This document shows positions 47,739 through 55,938 of a stretch of DNA of 64,000 nt, piece after piece. The stretch lies in NCBI GenBank assembly GCA_963716925.1, contig CAVQUX010000015.1:310001-374000 (forward strand), in the 5' to 3' direction. Position 1 is the first letter of the stretch. Every line of letters begins with the position of its first letter. Made by a program: the position numbers and the translations under genes. Below the pieces are notes generated by a model. That model was not told where the DNA came from, ran no database searches, and was given only the letters and a program-made list of their open reading frames with translations. The stretch is from DAISKN01 sp963716925. Its GTDB lineage: Bacteria; Acidobacteriota; Vicinamibacteria; Marinacidobacterales; SMYC01.

Positions 47739-49199
47739 TCACCGCTCGTAGGATTCGCGCCGCGAAGACTCCGAGAGGGGAATGAGAAAGCGGAGTGGGT
47801 CGGGGAGGATCTTGGCTCGGGCGGAGGCGAGCGACCTCTCGCCCGCGTAGCTCACCGCCGACTGGAGGTGGCCGCGGATGCGCCTCAGGACGTCGACGAC
47901 GCTTCCCTTGTAGGCCACCTGAATCTCCATCCCCTCCGCCGGCGTCGCCAGGGCGGAAGCGAGCTCTTCCCCGTTTCCGGGATCCTCGAGGGACTGGAAG
48001 ACCGCCTGGGGCGAGGTCATGCCGCGGTACATCTTCCGCTTCTGGTGCGTGGCGGGATCTTCGATCAGGTGTCCCGGCGATTCGTCGGTTCCGGAAAGGG
48101 CGCTTCCGAGCATTACCGAGGAAGCGCCGGCGATGAGGGCGAGAAAGATGTCCTTGTCGTGGGCGATCCCTCCGTCGGCGACGATGGGGACTTCATCGCC
48201 GACGGCGCAGTAGGCCTCCCGGATCGCCTGGAGCTGCGGAACCCCGGCGGCGGTCTCGAGCCGGGTCCGGCAGCCGCGGCCCGGTCCCACGCCCACCTTG
48301 ATGGCGTCGACGCCGCAATCGGCGAGGAACCGGGCGCCCTCGTAGGTCGCCACGTTTCCGCAGAGGAGGGGCGTCGATTCGAATCGCGCGCGCAGCGCGG
48401 CGATGGCCTTCTCCATGACCTCCGAGTGGGCGTGGGCGATGTCGATGCACAGGATGTCGACCTCGGCCTCGACCAGCGCCCGCGCGCGCTCGAGAAAATC
48501 GCCCCGGGCTCCGATCGCCGCGCCCACCAGGAGCCGGCCTTTTCCGTCCTTGGTCGAGAACGGGCGGTTCCGGAAGAACAGGATGTCGCGGAGGGTGATG
48601 AGCCCGCGGATTCTCCGGGCTTCGTCCACCAGGGGCAGGCGCTCGATCCGCTTTTCGAACATGAGGCGCTCCGCCTCGTCCTCGCCGATCCCCGGCGGGC
48701 TGACGTGAAGCCGCTCGAAAGGAGTCATGAACTCGTCGACCGGCCGATCGTCGAGGCCGGAGCGCCGGGGAATGTCCCGGTTCGTGAGCAGCCCGGCCAG
48801 AGCTCCGCTTCCCGGGGTCTCCTCGATGAGGATGGCGGTGATATGGTGGCGTCGGGCGAAGGCTTTCGCCTCGCGGATCGAAACACCGCGCGGAAGCCGC
48901 AGCGGGCTCTCGATGACGGCGCTGTGGCTTCGCTTCACGCGCCGCACCATCTCCGCCTGGCGCTCGACGCTCATCGCCCGGTGGACGATTCCGATGCCGC
49001 CCTCGAGCGCCATGCACCGCGCCATCTCCCACTCGGTGACGCTGTCCATGTTGGAAGAGACCACCGGGAGCTCGAACGAGCTCCGCCGGGCGAGCTTCGA
49101 AGCGAGAGAGATCTCGGTGCGGCTCGCGACCCGCCCTTTCTGGGGGCGGAACAGGAAGTCGCTGTAGGTTCTTCCGACGAAGCGAGGGTCGAGGTCCAT
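47739..49199 (-). CDS. IMP dehydrogenase/GMP reductase family protein
   Basis: 486 residues: TIM barrel with FELPVVSSNMDSVTEWEMA, an inserted CBS pair (ITAILIEETPGSGALAGLLT, RLPLVDEARRIRGLITLRD), CIDIAHAHSEVMEKAI, CGNVATYEGARFLADCGVDA, and the loop VGVGPGRGCRTRLETAAGVP with the catalytic Cys. The usual loop is GSICTTR; GRGCRTR is a variant, so GMP reductase or another purine reaction cannot be ruled out. EDPATHQKRKMYRGMTS and the late AYKGSVVDVL complete the family pattern. It lies 62 bp upstream of the SDR gene and may be separately transcribed. Confidence 0.85.
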   Translation of the reverse strand: MDLDPRFVGRTYSDFLFRPQKGRVASRTEISLASKLARRSSFELPVVSSNMDSVTEWEMARCMALEGGIGIVHRAMSVERQAEMVRRVKRSHSAVIESPLRLPRGVSIREAKAFARRHHITAILIEETPGSGALAGLLTNRDIPRRSGLDDRPVDEFMTPFERLHVSPPGIGEDEAERLMFEKRIERLPLVDEARRIRGLITLRDILFFRNRPFSTKDGKGRLLVGAAIGARGDFLERARALVEAEVDILCIDIAHAHSEVMEKAIAALRARFESTPLLCGNVATYEGARFLADCGVDAIKVGVGPGRGCRTRLETAAGVPQLQAIREAYCAVGDEVPIVADGGIAHDKDIFLALIAGASSVMLGSALSGTDESPGHLIEDPATHQKRKMYRGMTSPQAVFQSLEDPGNGEELASALATPAEGMEIQVAYKGSVVDVLRRIRGHLQSAVSYAGERSLASARAKILPDPLRFLIPLSESSRRESYER

Positions 49200-49268
49200 G
49201 GTTCGGTGCCTGCCTACATGATCGCAATCCATTCGAAAACGATCAACTTGATAGAATGGCGCCCGGCG

Positions 49269-49997
49269 ATGCGCGACCCTCTGAGCTCCATTCCGGCACT
49301 CACGCCCGAGCAGCGGGTCGAGCTCGGCCGATCGATGGTCGAGGACTTCGCGGTCGACCCGATCCAGATTCTGGAGAGCGCCGCCCGTCACTTCGCCCAC
49401 CTCGCGCGGGACCGGTTCCTCGCGGGCGATGCCCGGGAGAAGAGCGTCGTGGTGCTCGCGGGAGCCGGAGGGCAGGGGAGAGTCGCCCTCGCCGCCGCTC
49501 GCAGGCTTTCGAGCTGGGGGGCCTCGGTCGAAGTCTTCCTGCTGCGGGAGCGCTCCCGTCAGAGCGCTCTCGGCCTTCGTCTTCTCGAGACCCTCGACCG
49601 CATGAAGGTGACGGTGAGGGATTCCTCGGAGCCCCTCGCGGCCGGGGATCCCGAGGCGATCCTCGAGGGCGCGGTCGGCTTCGGCCTTCGCGGCCGTCCC
49701 CGAGAAGACCTCGCGGATGCCCTCCGCTGGGCCGCGGCCCAGCGGATTCCGGTCCTTTCGCTCGAGGTCCCCGCGGGGATGGACGCGGGCACCGGCTCGG
49801 TCTCCTCGCCTTCGATCAAGGCGACGGCGACGCTCGCCCTTGCACTTCCGCTGAAGGGGGTTACCACTCACGGGGCCGAAGAGCATCGAGGCGAGCTCTA
49901 TCTCGGCGACCTCGGAGCTCCCGAGATGGCGATTCGCCGGCTCGGCCTCAAGGTCGGCCCGATCTTTTCCCAGACGGATCTACTGCGGCTCGCGTGA
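49269..49997 (+). CDS. YjeF N-domain protein, NAD(P)HX epimerase-like
   Basis: 242 residues. The Rossmann-like YjeF_N fold is seen in VVVLAGAGGQGRVALAAARR, ASVEVFLLRER, EGAVGFGLRGRPREDLA and PVLSLEVPAGMDAGTGSVSS followed by IKATATLALALPLKGV. The standard GpGNNGGDG loop is AGAGGQGR here, so the epimerase may be modified or inactive. No C-terminal dehydratase domain is present. ATG at 49269 follows the divergent IMPDH gene by 70 bp. Repair of damaged NAD(P)H is the family role. Confidence 0.78.
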   Translation: MRDPLSSIPALTPEQRVELGRSMVEDFAVDPIQILESAARHFAHLARDRFLAGDAREKSVVVLAGAGGQGRVALAAARRLSSWGASVEVFLLRERSRQSALGLRLLETLDRMKVTVRDSSEPLAAGDPEAILEGAVGFGLRGRPREDLADALRWAAAQRIPVLSLEVPAGMDAGTGSVSSPSIKATATLALALPLKGVTTHGAEEHRGELYLGDLGAPEMAIRRLGLKVGPIFSQTDLLRLA

Positions 49998-50031
49998 GCG
50001 GCGGGGAGGAGGCCATCTGAGCGAGCAAACG

Positions 50032-50562
50032 TTGGACCGCGGCACGGAGCGCAGGGCCTTCGCCGTGATCGCCGTTCTGAGCGCCGCCGTCCTCGCGTAC
50101 CTCTTCTGGCTCCTTTACGGGAGAGAGGGCTCGAGCGAGGCGCCTTCCTGGACGTCGTCGCTCCCGGCGCTGAACGCCGCCCTGAACGGAACCAGCGCCC
50201 TTCTCCTGGTCTCGGGCTTCCTCGCGATCCGCCGGCGGCGGCGCGAGCTCCACATGAAGCTCATGCTCGGGGCGCTTCTCGTCGCGGCCGTCTTTCTCGC
50301 GAGCTACGTGCTCTATCATCATTATCACGGGGACACCCCCTTCGAGGGCGAGGGCGTGGTGCGCCCGATCTACTTCTTCGTCCTCGTGACCCATATCCTC
50401 GGCTCGATGGTCGCTCTCCCGATGGTTCTCACGACGCTCTTCTTCGCGTTCACCCGACGATTCGAGCGGCACCGTCGACTCGCCCGGTACACCTTTCCGC
50501 TCTGGCTCTACGTTTCCGTCACCGGGGTCCTGGTGTTCTTTCTCCTGAGCCGGTTCGGCTGA
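50032..50562 (+). CDS. DUF420 membrane protein
   Basis: 176 residues with five hydrophobic helices and conserved His positions (ELHMKLMLGALL, YVLYHHYHGDTPF, LVTHILGSMVAL, RRFERHRRLARYTFPLWLYV). These are typical of DUF420/CtaM-like proteins associated with cytochrome oxidase biogenesis. The start is uncertain: TTG at 50032 has no close ribosome site, while a CTG at 50018 lies just after GAGGAGG and would begin with Ser-Glu-Gln. Runs in the same direction as the epimerase gene and probably shares its transcript. Confidence 0.82.
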   Translation: MDRGTERRAFAVIAVLSAAVLAYLFWLLYGREGSSEAPSWTSSLPALNAALNGTSALLLVSGFLAIRRRRRELHMKLMLGALLVAAVFLASYVLYHHYHGDTPFEGEGVVRPIYFFVLVTHILGSMVALPMVLTTLFFAFTRRFERHRRLARYTFPLWLYVSVTGVLVFFLLSRFG

Positions 50563-50603
50563 CGTCGCCTTCTCGATCTGATAGCCTGATCGAGGCTCGC
50601 ACC

Positions 50604-51977
50604 ATGGGAAACCTCTCGCTTCTTGCCGTCCTGCCTTTGCTCTGGAGCGGAGCCGATCTGTGGACGCGCCCCCCGGAGGTTCTTCGGAGCCGCCTGACCC
50701 GCTTCGAGGCGAAGGAGCTCTCGGGCGAGGTTGTTCGTCTCGAGCTCTTCGAGCGCGAAGCGGTCGAGGCGGTGCGCGACAGGCTCGTGCCCGTCGGTCC
50801 GGAGGCGTTCACCTGGGTCGGATCCGTTCGGGGCGATGAGACGAGCTCCGTGGTGCTCTCGGTCTTCCGGGGCGTTCTCTCGGGGAGCGTTCGCCTGGGT
50901 TCGGCGCAATATCGCATCCGGCCGCAAGGCGCGGGGCTGCACCGCATCGAGGAAGTAGCTCCCTCGTCGGAGCCGCCGGAGCGCCAGCCGCTGACTCCGG
51001 GCCGGACCTCACGTCCTCCCGCGGCCGACGGCCTCGACGATGGAACTGAGCTGGATCTGCTCGTGGTGTACACGCCCGGGGCGCTACGAGCGGCGGGAGG
51101 CTCCGACGCGATCGCCTCTCTCGTCGCGCTCGGCGTCGCGGAGGCGAACCTGGCGCTCGAGAAGAGCGAGGTCGAGACCCGGCTGAGGCTGGTCGAGCTC
51201 GCGGAGGTTCCGTTCGCGGAGGCGGGCCGAGCGGAGTCGGATCTCGAGATCCTGAAACAGGAGAACGACGGCGCCCTCGACGAAGTGCACCAGCTGCGCG
51301 ACGCCTACGGAGCGGACCTGGTGCAGCTGGTGGTCGAGGAGGGAGACGGCTGCGGAATCGCCTATTCGATGGGGCGGGCGGGGGCTTCGTTCTCTGAGTG
51401 GGCGTTCTCCGTGGTCGAAAGGAGCTGCATCGACACCACCTACGCGATGGCGCACGAGCTCGGTCACAACCTCGGCTGCGATCACGCGCCCGAAGACCCG
51501 ACGACGAAGAGCGCCTTCGCGTACTCGTTCGGCTACAAGGATCTGTCCGCGGGATTTCGCACCATCATGGCCTACGGTCCGGGAAGGCGGGTCGCGCGCT
51601 TCTCGAATCCGCGGGTCCTCTTCGGCGGCGTTCCCGCGGGGACCGAGCGGCAGGACAATGCCCGCTCACTGAACGTGCTCCGTGCCACCGCCGCGCGCTT
51701 CCGGCGCGGCCTTCCGCCTCCCCGCGTGATCTCGACGGCCCTGGTCGATGAGGATGCGCTTCGTATTCGACTCGCTTCCGAGGGGGCGCGCATCACCGAG
51801 TGGCGGCTTCTCGTGGGTAGGTCGAAGGGGGCGAGGGACGTGGCCGACAGCGGACCGTTGAGAGTCGAAGATTTCTTCGATGTGCCGCGCCCGCCCGGCG
51901 ACAGCGCATTCTTCGCGAGGTTGTGGTATCGACGCGGAGCCGTCTGGTTCTTTCAGGACTCTTCCTTGTCCCCGTAG
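50604..51977 (+). CDS. Secreted M12B (reprolysin-like) metalloprotease
   Basis: 457 residues. A signal sequence (LSLLAVLPLLWSGAD) and a propeptide-like region of about 140 residues precede the catalytic domain LDLLVVYTPGALRAAG. The zinc site is complete: YAMAHELGHNLGCDH (HExxHxxGxxH) with the Met-turn TIMAYGPGRR. Several Cys residues flank it (DGCGIAY, ERSCIDTTY). The last 90 residues form a beta-rich tail. Likely exported and cuts extracellular protein. Short spacing of 42 bp after the DUF420 gene; may be co-transcribed. Confidence 0.9.
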   Translation: MGNLSLLAVLPLLWSGADLWTRPPEVLRSRLTRFEAKELSGEVVRLELFEREAVEAVRDRLVPVGPEAFTWVGSVRGDETSSVVLSVFRGVLSGSVRLGSAQYRIRPQGAGLHRIEEVAPSSEPPERQPLTPGRTSRPPAADGLDDGTELDLLVVYTPGALRAAGGSDAIASLVALGVAEANLALEKSEVETRLRLVELAEVPFAEAGRAESDLEILKQENDGALDEVHQLRDAYGADLVQLVVEEGDGCGIAYSMGRAGASFSEWAFSVVERSCIDTTYAMAHELGHNLGCDHAPEDPTTKSAFAYSFGYKDLSAGFRTIMAYGPGRRVARFSNPRVLFGGVPAGTERQDNARSLNVLRATAARFRRGLPPPRVISTALVDEDALRIRLASEGARITEWRLLVGRSKGARDVADSGPLRVEDFFDVPRPPGDSAFFARLWYRRGAVWFFQDSSLSP

Positions 51978-52140
51978 AATTCCGGTTCCTCGTTCATCGC
52001 GCGCTATACTGCTGCGGGCGTCCGAGTCGGAATTCAAAGAATTGAATTCTCTCCACCTCGCATCGACACCCGTGCTCGGACCCTCGATCGAATCCCTCAA
52101 CCCAGAAAACGTAACGACGTAACAAGGAGTTGGACGAACG

Positions 52141-52713
52141 ATGATGACGAAACGAATCGCCATGGCGGTGGCCCTCACGGCTGTCGCGGGTATGGCCATC
52201 TCCCAGCAGGGCCAGCCCCGAGGCAAGGCGGAGGCCACGATCAACGGCAAGAAGGTCGTGATCGACTACGGCCGTCCCGCCCTCAAAGGCCGGACGCTCG
52301 ACGCGCTCATGAAGGACCTGCCCGAGGATCGCATCTGGCGCGCCGGGGAGAACCAGGTGACGACCCTCGACACGCAGACCGCCCTCAACATCGGCGGCAA
52401 GCCCGTTCCCGCCGGCAAGTACAGCCTCTACGTCCACGCTCCCGCGCAGGGCGACTGGGCTCTCGTGGTCAACAAGAACCTCGGCATCCCTCTGGGAGAA
52501 ATCTGGGCCGAGGCTCCCGCGGAGATGAAAAAAGAGCTCTGGCCGAGGCTCGACGGCTACGGCAAGGTGACGAAGGACGAGGTCGCGCGAGTGGCGATGA
52601 AGAAGGGGACCGGCCCTGCGGCCGACGTCTTCACCATCGCCATCAAGGGCGATGCGCTCACGCTCTCGTGGGCTGCCACGACCTGGACCACGACCATCAA
52701 GGCCGGCACCTAG
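52141..52713 (+). CDS. DUF2911 secreted protein
   Basis: 190 residues: signal peptide (MAVALTAVAGMAISQQ), then the DUF2911 domain, VVIDYGRPALKGRTL, IWRAGENQVTTLDTQTALNI, GGKPVPAGKYSLYVHAP, WALVVNKNLG and a final DALTLSWAATTWTTTIKA. The domain is frequent in Acidobacteriota and Bacteroidota; its function is not established. AAGGAG lies 12 bases before ATG at 52141. A terminator-like hairpin follows directly. Confidence 0.9.
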   Translation: MMTKRIAMAVALTAVAGMAISQQGQPRGKAEATINGKKVVIDYGRPALKGRTLDALMKDLPEDRIWRAGENQVTTLDTQTALNIGGKPVPAGKYSLYVHAPAQGDWALVVNKNLGIPLGEIWAEAPAEMKKELWPRLDGYGKVTKDEVARVAMKKGTGPAADVFTIAIKGDALTLSWAATTWTTTIKAGT

Positions 52714-52722
52714 CTTTTCGGG

Positions 52723-52751
52723 CGGCGGGGCCTCTGACGGAGGCTCCGCCG
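52723..52751 (+). terminator. Terminator-like hairpin after the DUF2911 gene
   Basis: CGGCGGGGCCTC and GAGGCTCCGCCG form a 12-bp stem with one mismatch around TGACG, starting 10 bp after the stop. There is no T tract. Confidence 0.6.
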
Positions 52752-52818
52752 TCATCGAACCTCCAGTCGCCGTCGCATCCCCGGGCCGTTGGGGTTGGTG
52801 CCCCGCGGGGCGGATGCA

Positions 52819-53922
52819 TCAGTGATTCGTCTCGGGTTTTCCCGTGGTGAGCGAAGAGACCGGCGCGTCAACAAGCTCATCGAAAGAGTGAGCGTGGGTG
52901 GACTCCGGCTCCTTGAGGGGATTGCTCCGGAGAGACTTCAGCCACTGTCGCAACCGCGGCTCTTCCTTCGCGCCTCTTTGGGCGATGTCGTCCGTCGCGC
53001 TCTCGAGGTCCTCGAGCTTCCTCATGATGGCATCGAGCTGCGCCGCCATGCGGAGCAGGAGGCTCCCCTCGAATCCCAACGCTCCCGTCGCTTGATCGTA
53101 GCTGCCGTCGGCGATGGGCTTCAGGTTCAAATCCGCGACGGATTGATCGACGTGCGAGTCCTTGAGCACCTGGACTTCTTCCACGTAGCCCACGAGGAGC
53201 GAGCGCTCGCAGACGATGTTGATGAGACGGGGCACGCCCCGGGTGGCGTTGTGGATCCGCTCCACCGCGTCGACGCTGAACATGTCGGGGTTGGGCGCGC
53301 CGACGACGTCGAGACGGTGCCTTATGTACGAGCGGGTGTGCGCGAGGCTCATCGGCTCCACCCAGCAGCGCACCACCGCCCTTTGACTCAGCGATTCCAG
53401 GTCGGGAGTCCGGAACTTGCGCTCGAGCGAGGGAAGCCCCGCGAGAACGATCTCGAGGAGCTTCTTGTTCTTGTGCTCGAGATTGGTCAGATGGCGAAGC
53501 TCTTCGAACTGGCCGTCCGTCAGACCCTGCGCCTCGTCGATCAGGACCACCACCGTTCGTCCGGCGGTCACCTGTCCCCGGAGAAAGATGTCGAGGTACT
53601 GAGATACCGTTTCCGTCGATTCCTGGGGTCGGCACGGCACCAGGAGCGCCCGCGCGACCTGCCGGATCAGGGACGACTCGCCCACGGCGACGTCCGAGAG
53701 GAACACCCCGTTGAGCTGTCGGGTGAACGTCCGCAGGAGCCGGAGCAGAAGAGTCGTTTTGCCCGTGCCCGGCTCCCCGAGAAGAATAGCCAGGCCGTGC
53801 CGTTCCTCGATGGAGTAGCAGATCTCGTTCAGAGCAACCTGGTGGGCCTCGCCGTAGTAGTAAGCGGGGTCGTGGGTCAGCTTGAACGGCTTGTCGCGGA
53901 AACCATAATGATGAAGGTACAT
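52819..53922 (-). CDS. ExeA/GspA-like AAA ATPase
   Basis: 367 residues starting MYLHHYGFRDKPFKLTHDP, the hallmark of ExeA-type ATPases. Walker A ILLGEPGTGKTTLLLRLL, Walker B TVVVLIDEAQGL, sensor VLAGLPSLERKF, and RAVVRCWVEPMSLAHTRSYI with GVPRLINIVCERSLLVGYV. In type II secretion ExeA helps insert the secretin through peptidoglycan, but no secretion genes are nearby and the peptidoglycan-binding C-terminal domain is replaced by a coiled-coil tail of about 80 residues. It is therefore an orphan with unknown client. Divergent from the sigma factor gene. Confidence 0.88.
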   Translation of the reverse strand: MYLHHYGFRDKPFKLTHDPAYYYGEAHQVALNEICYSIEERHGLAILLGEPGTGKTTLLLRLLRTFTRQLNGVFLSDVAVGESSLIRQVARALLVPCRPQESTETVSQYLDIFLRGQVTAGRTVVVLIDEAQGLTDGQFEELRHLTNLEHKNKKLLEIVLAGLPSLERKFRTPDLESLSQRAVVRCWVEPMSLAHTRSYIRHRLDVVGAPNPDMFSVDAVERIHNATRGVPRLINIVCERSLLVGYVEEVQVLKDSHVDQSVADLNLKPIADGSYDQATGALGFEGSLLLRMAAQLDAIMRKLEDLESATDDIAQRGAKEEPRLRQWLKSLRSNPLKEPESTHAHSFDELVDAPVSSLTTGKPETNH

Positions 53923-54032
53923 GGCGCTCGCCTTACATAAAAGATGAGTTCAGAAGAGAGCCGTACTAGATCCGTGGGGTGGGGCATTCTACACCAAAAG
54001 GCACTTCCAAGTGAAACGCTCCTTCGTCAGGG

Positions 54033-54060
54033 GGAACTTTCGCGGGGTTCCCGCGTTGAA
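54033..54060 (+). promoter_or_regulatory. ECF-type promoter before the sigma gene
   Basis: GGAACTT (54033-54039) is followed after 16 nt by TTGAA (54056-54060), close to the GAACTT-N16-TCTGA pattern of group IV sigma factors. It lies just before the ATG at 54070, consistent with self-activation, though the transcript would be nearly leaderless. Confidence 0.4.
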
Positions 54061-54069
54061 CCCATTGAA

Positions 54070-54651
54070 ATGACCCCACCCGCGCCACTGGAGGACGGGG
54101 AGCTGATGCTCCGGGTACAAGGCGGCGACCGGGAAGCCTTCGCGGCGCTGGTGGAGCGCCACAAAGCCCCCCTGGTCCGTTTTCTCACCGCGCTCTCCCG
54201 GGATCGGGATCGCGCCGAAGAGGTGGCCCAGGACGCCTTCGTTCGTCTCTTCGAGCTCTCCCATCGATACCAGGAGCGCGGCCAGTTCACCCCGTATCTC
54301 TACCGCATCGCCGCCAATCTGCTTCGCACCGAGGATCGCAAGCGCCGCCGCCGTGCGATTCTCCTGAAGGCCTTCGGAGGCAACGGGACCCACGAAGCGG
54401 CCCCGAGTCCGCAGACGGTCTGCCTGCAGGACGAGCTCAGCGCGCGGCTGTCGGAAGCCCTCTCGGCGCTCCCGCTCCGCTACCGCTCGCCGCTCGTGCT
54501 GCGGGACGTGGAGGGCTGGTCCTATACCGACATCGCGCGGGCGATGCGCTGCGGTGAGGGGACGGTGAAGTCCCGCATCCATCGCGGTCGCGAGAGACTG
54601 CGGCGGCTGCTCGAGCCTTATTGGAATGGAGGTCGGCGATGGGCCGAATGA
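54070..54651 (+). CDS. ECF-family RNA polymerase sigma factor
   Basis: 193 residues from MTPPAPLEDGELMLRVQGGD; an ATG-like extension to 53944 adds 42 residues without homology and would cover the predicted promoter. Region 2: DREAFAALVERHKAPLVRFL and DRAEEVAQDAFVRLFE with YRIAANLLRTEDRK. Region 4: LPLRYRSPLVLRDVEGWSYT with DIARAMRCGEGTVKSRIHRG. It directs transcription of an alternative regulon. Its TGA overlaps the ATG of the next gene, a membrane protein that is probably its anti-sigma factor. Confidence 0.9.
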   Translation: MTPPAPLEDGELMLRVQGGDREAFAALVERHKAPLVRFLTALSRDRDRAEEVAQDAFVRLFELSHRYQERGQFTPYLYRIAANLLRTEDRKRRRRAILLKAFGGNGTHEAAPSPQTVCLQDELSARLSEALSALPLRYRSPLVLRDVEGWSYTDIARAMRCGEGTVKSRIHRGRERLRRLLEPYWNGGRRWAE

Positions 54652-55097
54652 ACGACGAGGACGTGTCGCGGCTCCTGCGGGAGCTCCCGCGCGAGGAGCC
54701 GTCCTTCGATTTCACCAGGAGAGTTCTCGCGAAAGTGGACGCCCGCTCCCGGAGCGGTCGTCGCAGCCGCGGCACGGTGATCGCGTGGGCCGGGGCCGCA
54801 CTCCTCGGGGCCTTCCTGTCCCAGGGTTACCTCCGGGAGCGGTACGAGCGCTCGCGGGCCGCGGCGCGCGTCCGCGAGCTTCGCGACGAGTACCGGGAGC
54901 TTCAGACGGAGCTCGAGAAGCTCAGGACGTTGACGCGCGAGCTCGAGCCCGTCCTCGAGCTCGGCGGCACCGACGACGTGGAGTTCGTGTTCGATCTGAG
55001 AGAGCTGGCGCGAAGGGAGTCGGAAGGGCTGCGAGCCCAGCCCGTCTCCGACGCCCCTTCGGATATGCCTACGAAAACGGAAGTGAGGAGACCATGA
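54648..55097 (+). CDS. Putative membrane anti-sigma factor
   Basis: 149 residues. N-terminal LRELPREEPSFDFTRRVLAK resembles the short cytoplasmic binding segment of anti-sigma factors (no zinc HxxxCxxC is seen). One transmembrane helix (GTVIAWAGAALLGAFLSQG) then a long coiled coil (RERYERSRAAARVRELRDEY) and a periplasmic tail. ATG at 54648 overlaps the sigma stop; its own stop overlaps the PDZ gene start. The anti-sigma role is inferred from context. Confidence 0.65.
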   Translation: MNDEDVSRLLRELPREEPSFDFTRRVLAKVDARSRSGRRSRGTVIAWAGAALLGAFLSQGYLRERYERSRAAARVRELRDEYRELQTELEKLRTLTRELEPVLELGGTDDVEFVFDLRELARRESEGLRAQPVSDAPSDMPTKTEVRRP

Positions 55098-55855
55098 ATC
55101 GACGACCATCGAGTGAACGGAAGTTTCACGTCGTTCTTGCGGGCCTCGCGGCGGTCGGGCTCGCCGGAATCGCAGCGGCGCAGAGCGGGAAACCCGCGGA
55201 CCACACCCGCGCGTTTTTCTGGAAGAGCATGGGCCGGGGCTATATCGGGGTCCAGGTGCTGGGGCTCACGCCGGAGCTCCGCGTCCACTTCGGGGCGCCC
55301 GAGGACGCGGGAGTTCTCGTGGCCCGGGTCGACGAGGGAAGCCCGGCCGCCGCGGCTGGCATCCAGGTGGGAGACGTACTCACCGCCGTCGACGGAAAAC
55401 CGATTGCGGGCCCTCATATCCTCGCGGTCGAGGTGGGTGAGAAGAATGCCGGTGAAAGCGTCAACGTCGATTGGATTCGCCACGAGGCGGGGCTGAGCGC
55501 CTCGGTTCCCGTCGAGGAGCGCGATCGGAAGGTAATCGACCTCGCCGGGTTCGAAACCGCGATTCCCCCGCTTCCGGAGATCGGCGCGTTTCCGGGGCTC
55601 CCCGTACCCCCAGGAGAGCACGGCGTCTTCTTCGCGCCCGGGAGCCGGCTCGCGCTCGACGAGGAAGCCCTCCGCGCTTTCGAGGAGGCGATGCGCGACC
55701 TCGAGGGCCGCTTCGAAAGCGAGGAGTGGCAGGAGAAGCTGAAGCGGTTCCGGGAGATGGACCTCGGGAAGATTCAAGACCGGATGAAAGAGGTCGAGGA
55801 CCGGCTCCGGAAGCTCGAGTCGGAGCTGGATCAGGAAGGGAAGAAGAAACTTTAA
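55094..55855 (+). CDS. Secreted PDZ-domain protein
   Basis: 253 residues: signal peptide (HVVLAGLAAVGLAGIAAAQ), then a PDZ domain, GYIGVQVLGLTPELRVHF with GVLVARVDEGSPAAAAGIQV, GDVLTAVDGKPI and VGEKNAGESVNVDWIRH. A C-terminal charged coiled coil of about 80 residues follows (FEEAMRDLEGRFESEEW to LRKLESELD). No protease domain is present, so it is a peptide-binding adaptor, perhaps sensing misfolded envelope proteins and modulating the anti-sigma factor, which is inference. Last gene of the three-gene operon; a hairpin follows the stop. Confidence 0.82.
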   Translation: MNRRPSSERKFHVVLAGLAAVGLAGIAAAQSGKPADHTRAFFWKSMGRGYIGVQVLGLTPELRVHFGAPEDAGVLVARVDEGSPAAAAGIQVGDVLTAVDGKPIAGPHILAVEVGEKNAGESVNVDWIRHEAGLSASVPVEERDRKVIDLAGFETAIPPLPEIGAFPGLPVPPGEHGVFFAPGSRLALDEEALRAFEEAMRDLEGRFESEEWQEKLKRFREMDLGKIQDRMKEVEDRLRKLESELDQEGKKKL

Positions 55856-55881
55856 CCCGCCGTCGCGGGAGCTACGGCGGG
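55856..55881 (+). terminator. Hairpin directly after the PDZ gene
   Basis: CCCGCCGT and ACGGCGGG form an 8-bp perfect stem around a 10-nt loop, beginning at the base after TAA. No T tract. Confidence 0.55.
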
Positions 55882-55914
55882 TCCGCCGCGGCCCTCCGGG
55901 CGGAGGCGGCGCGG

Positions 55915-55938
55915 CGTCTCAGTTGTTACTCTGAGACG
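55915..55938. promoter_or_regulatory. Inverted repeat at the ctlX start
   Basis: CGTCTCAG and CTGAGACG are perfect 8-bp arms separated by 8 nt (TTGTTACT). The right arm touches the GTG start at 55938. It could be an operator, or a hairpin blocking the GTG, in which case the ATG at 55965 is the true start. Confidence 0.4.

Noticed and set aside
52033..52060. AATTCAAAGAATTGAATTC as a member of the ATTAA operator set
   Set aside because: It lacks TTAA half-sites at 10-bp spacing and the downstream elements; it is just an AT-rich patch before the DUF2911 gene.
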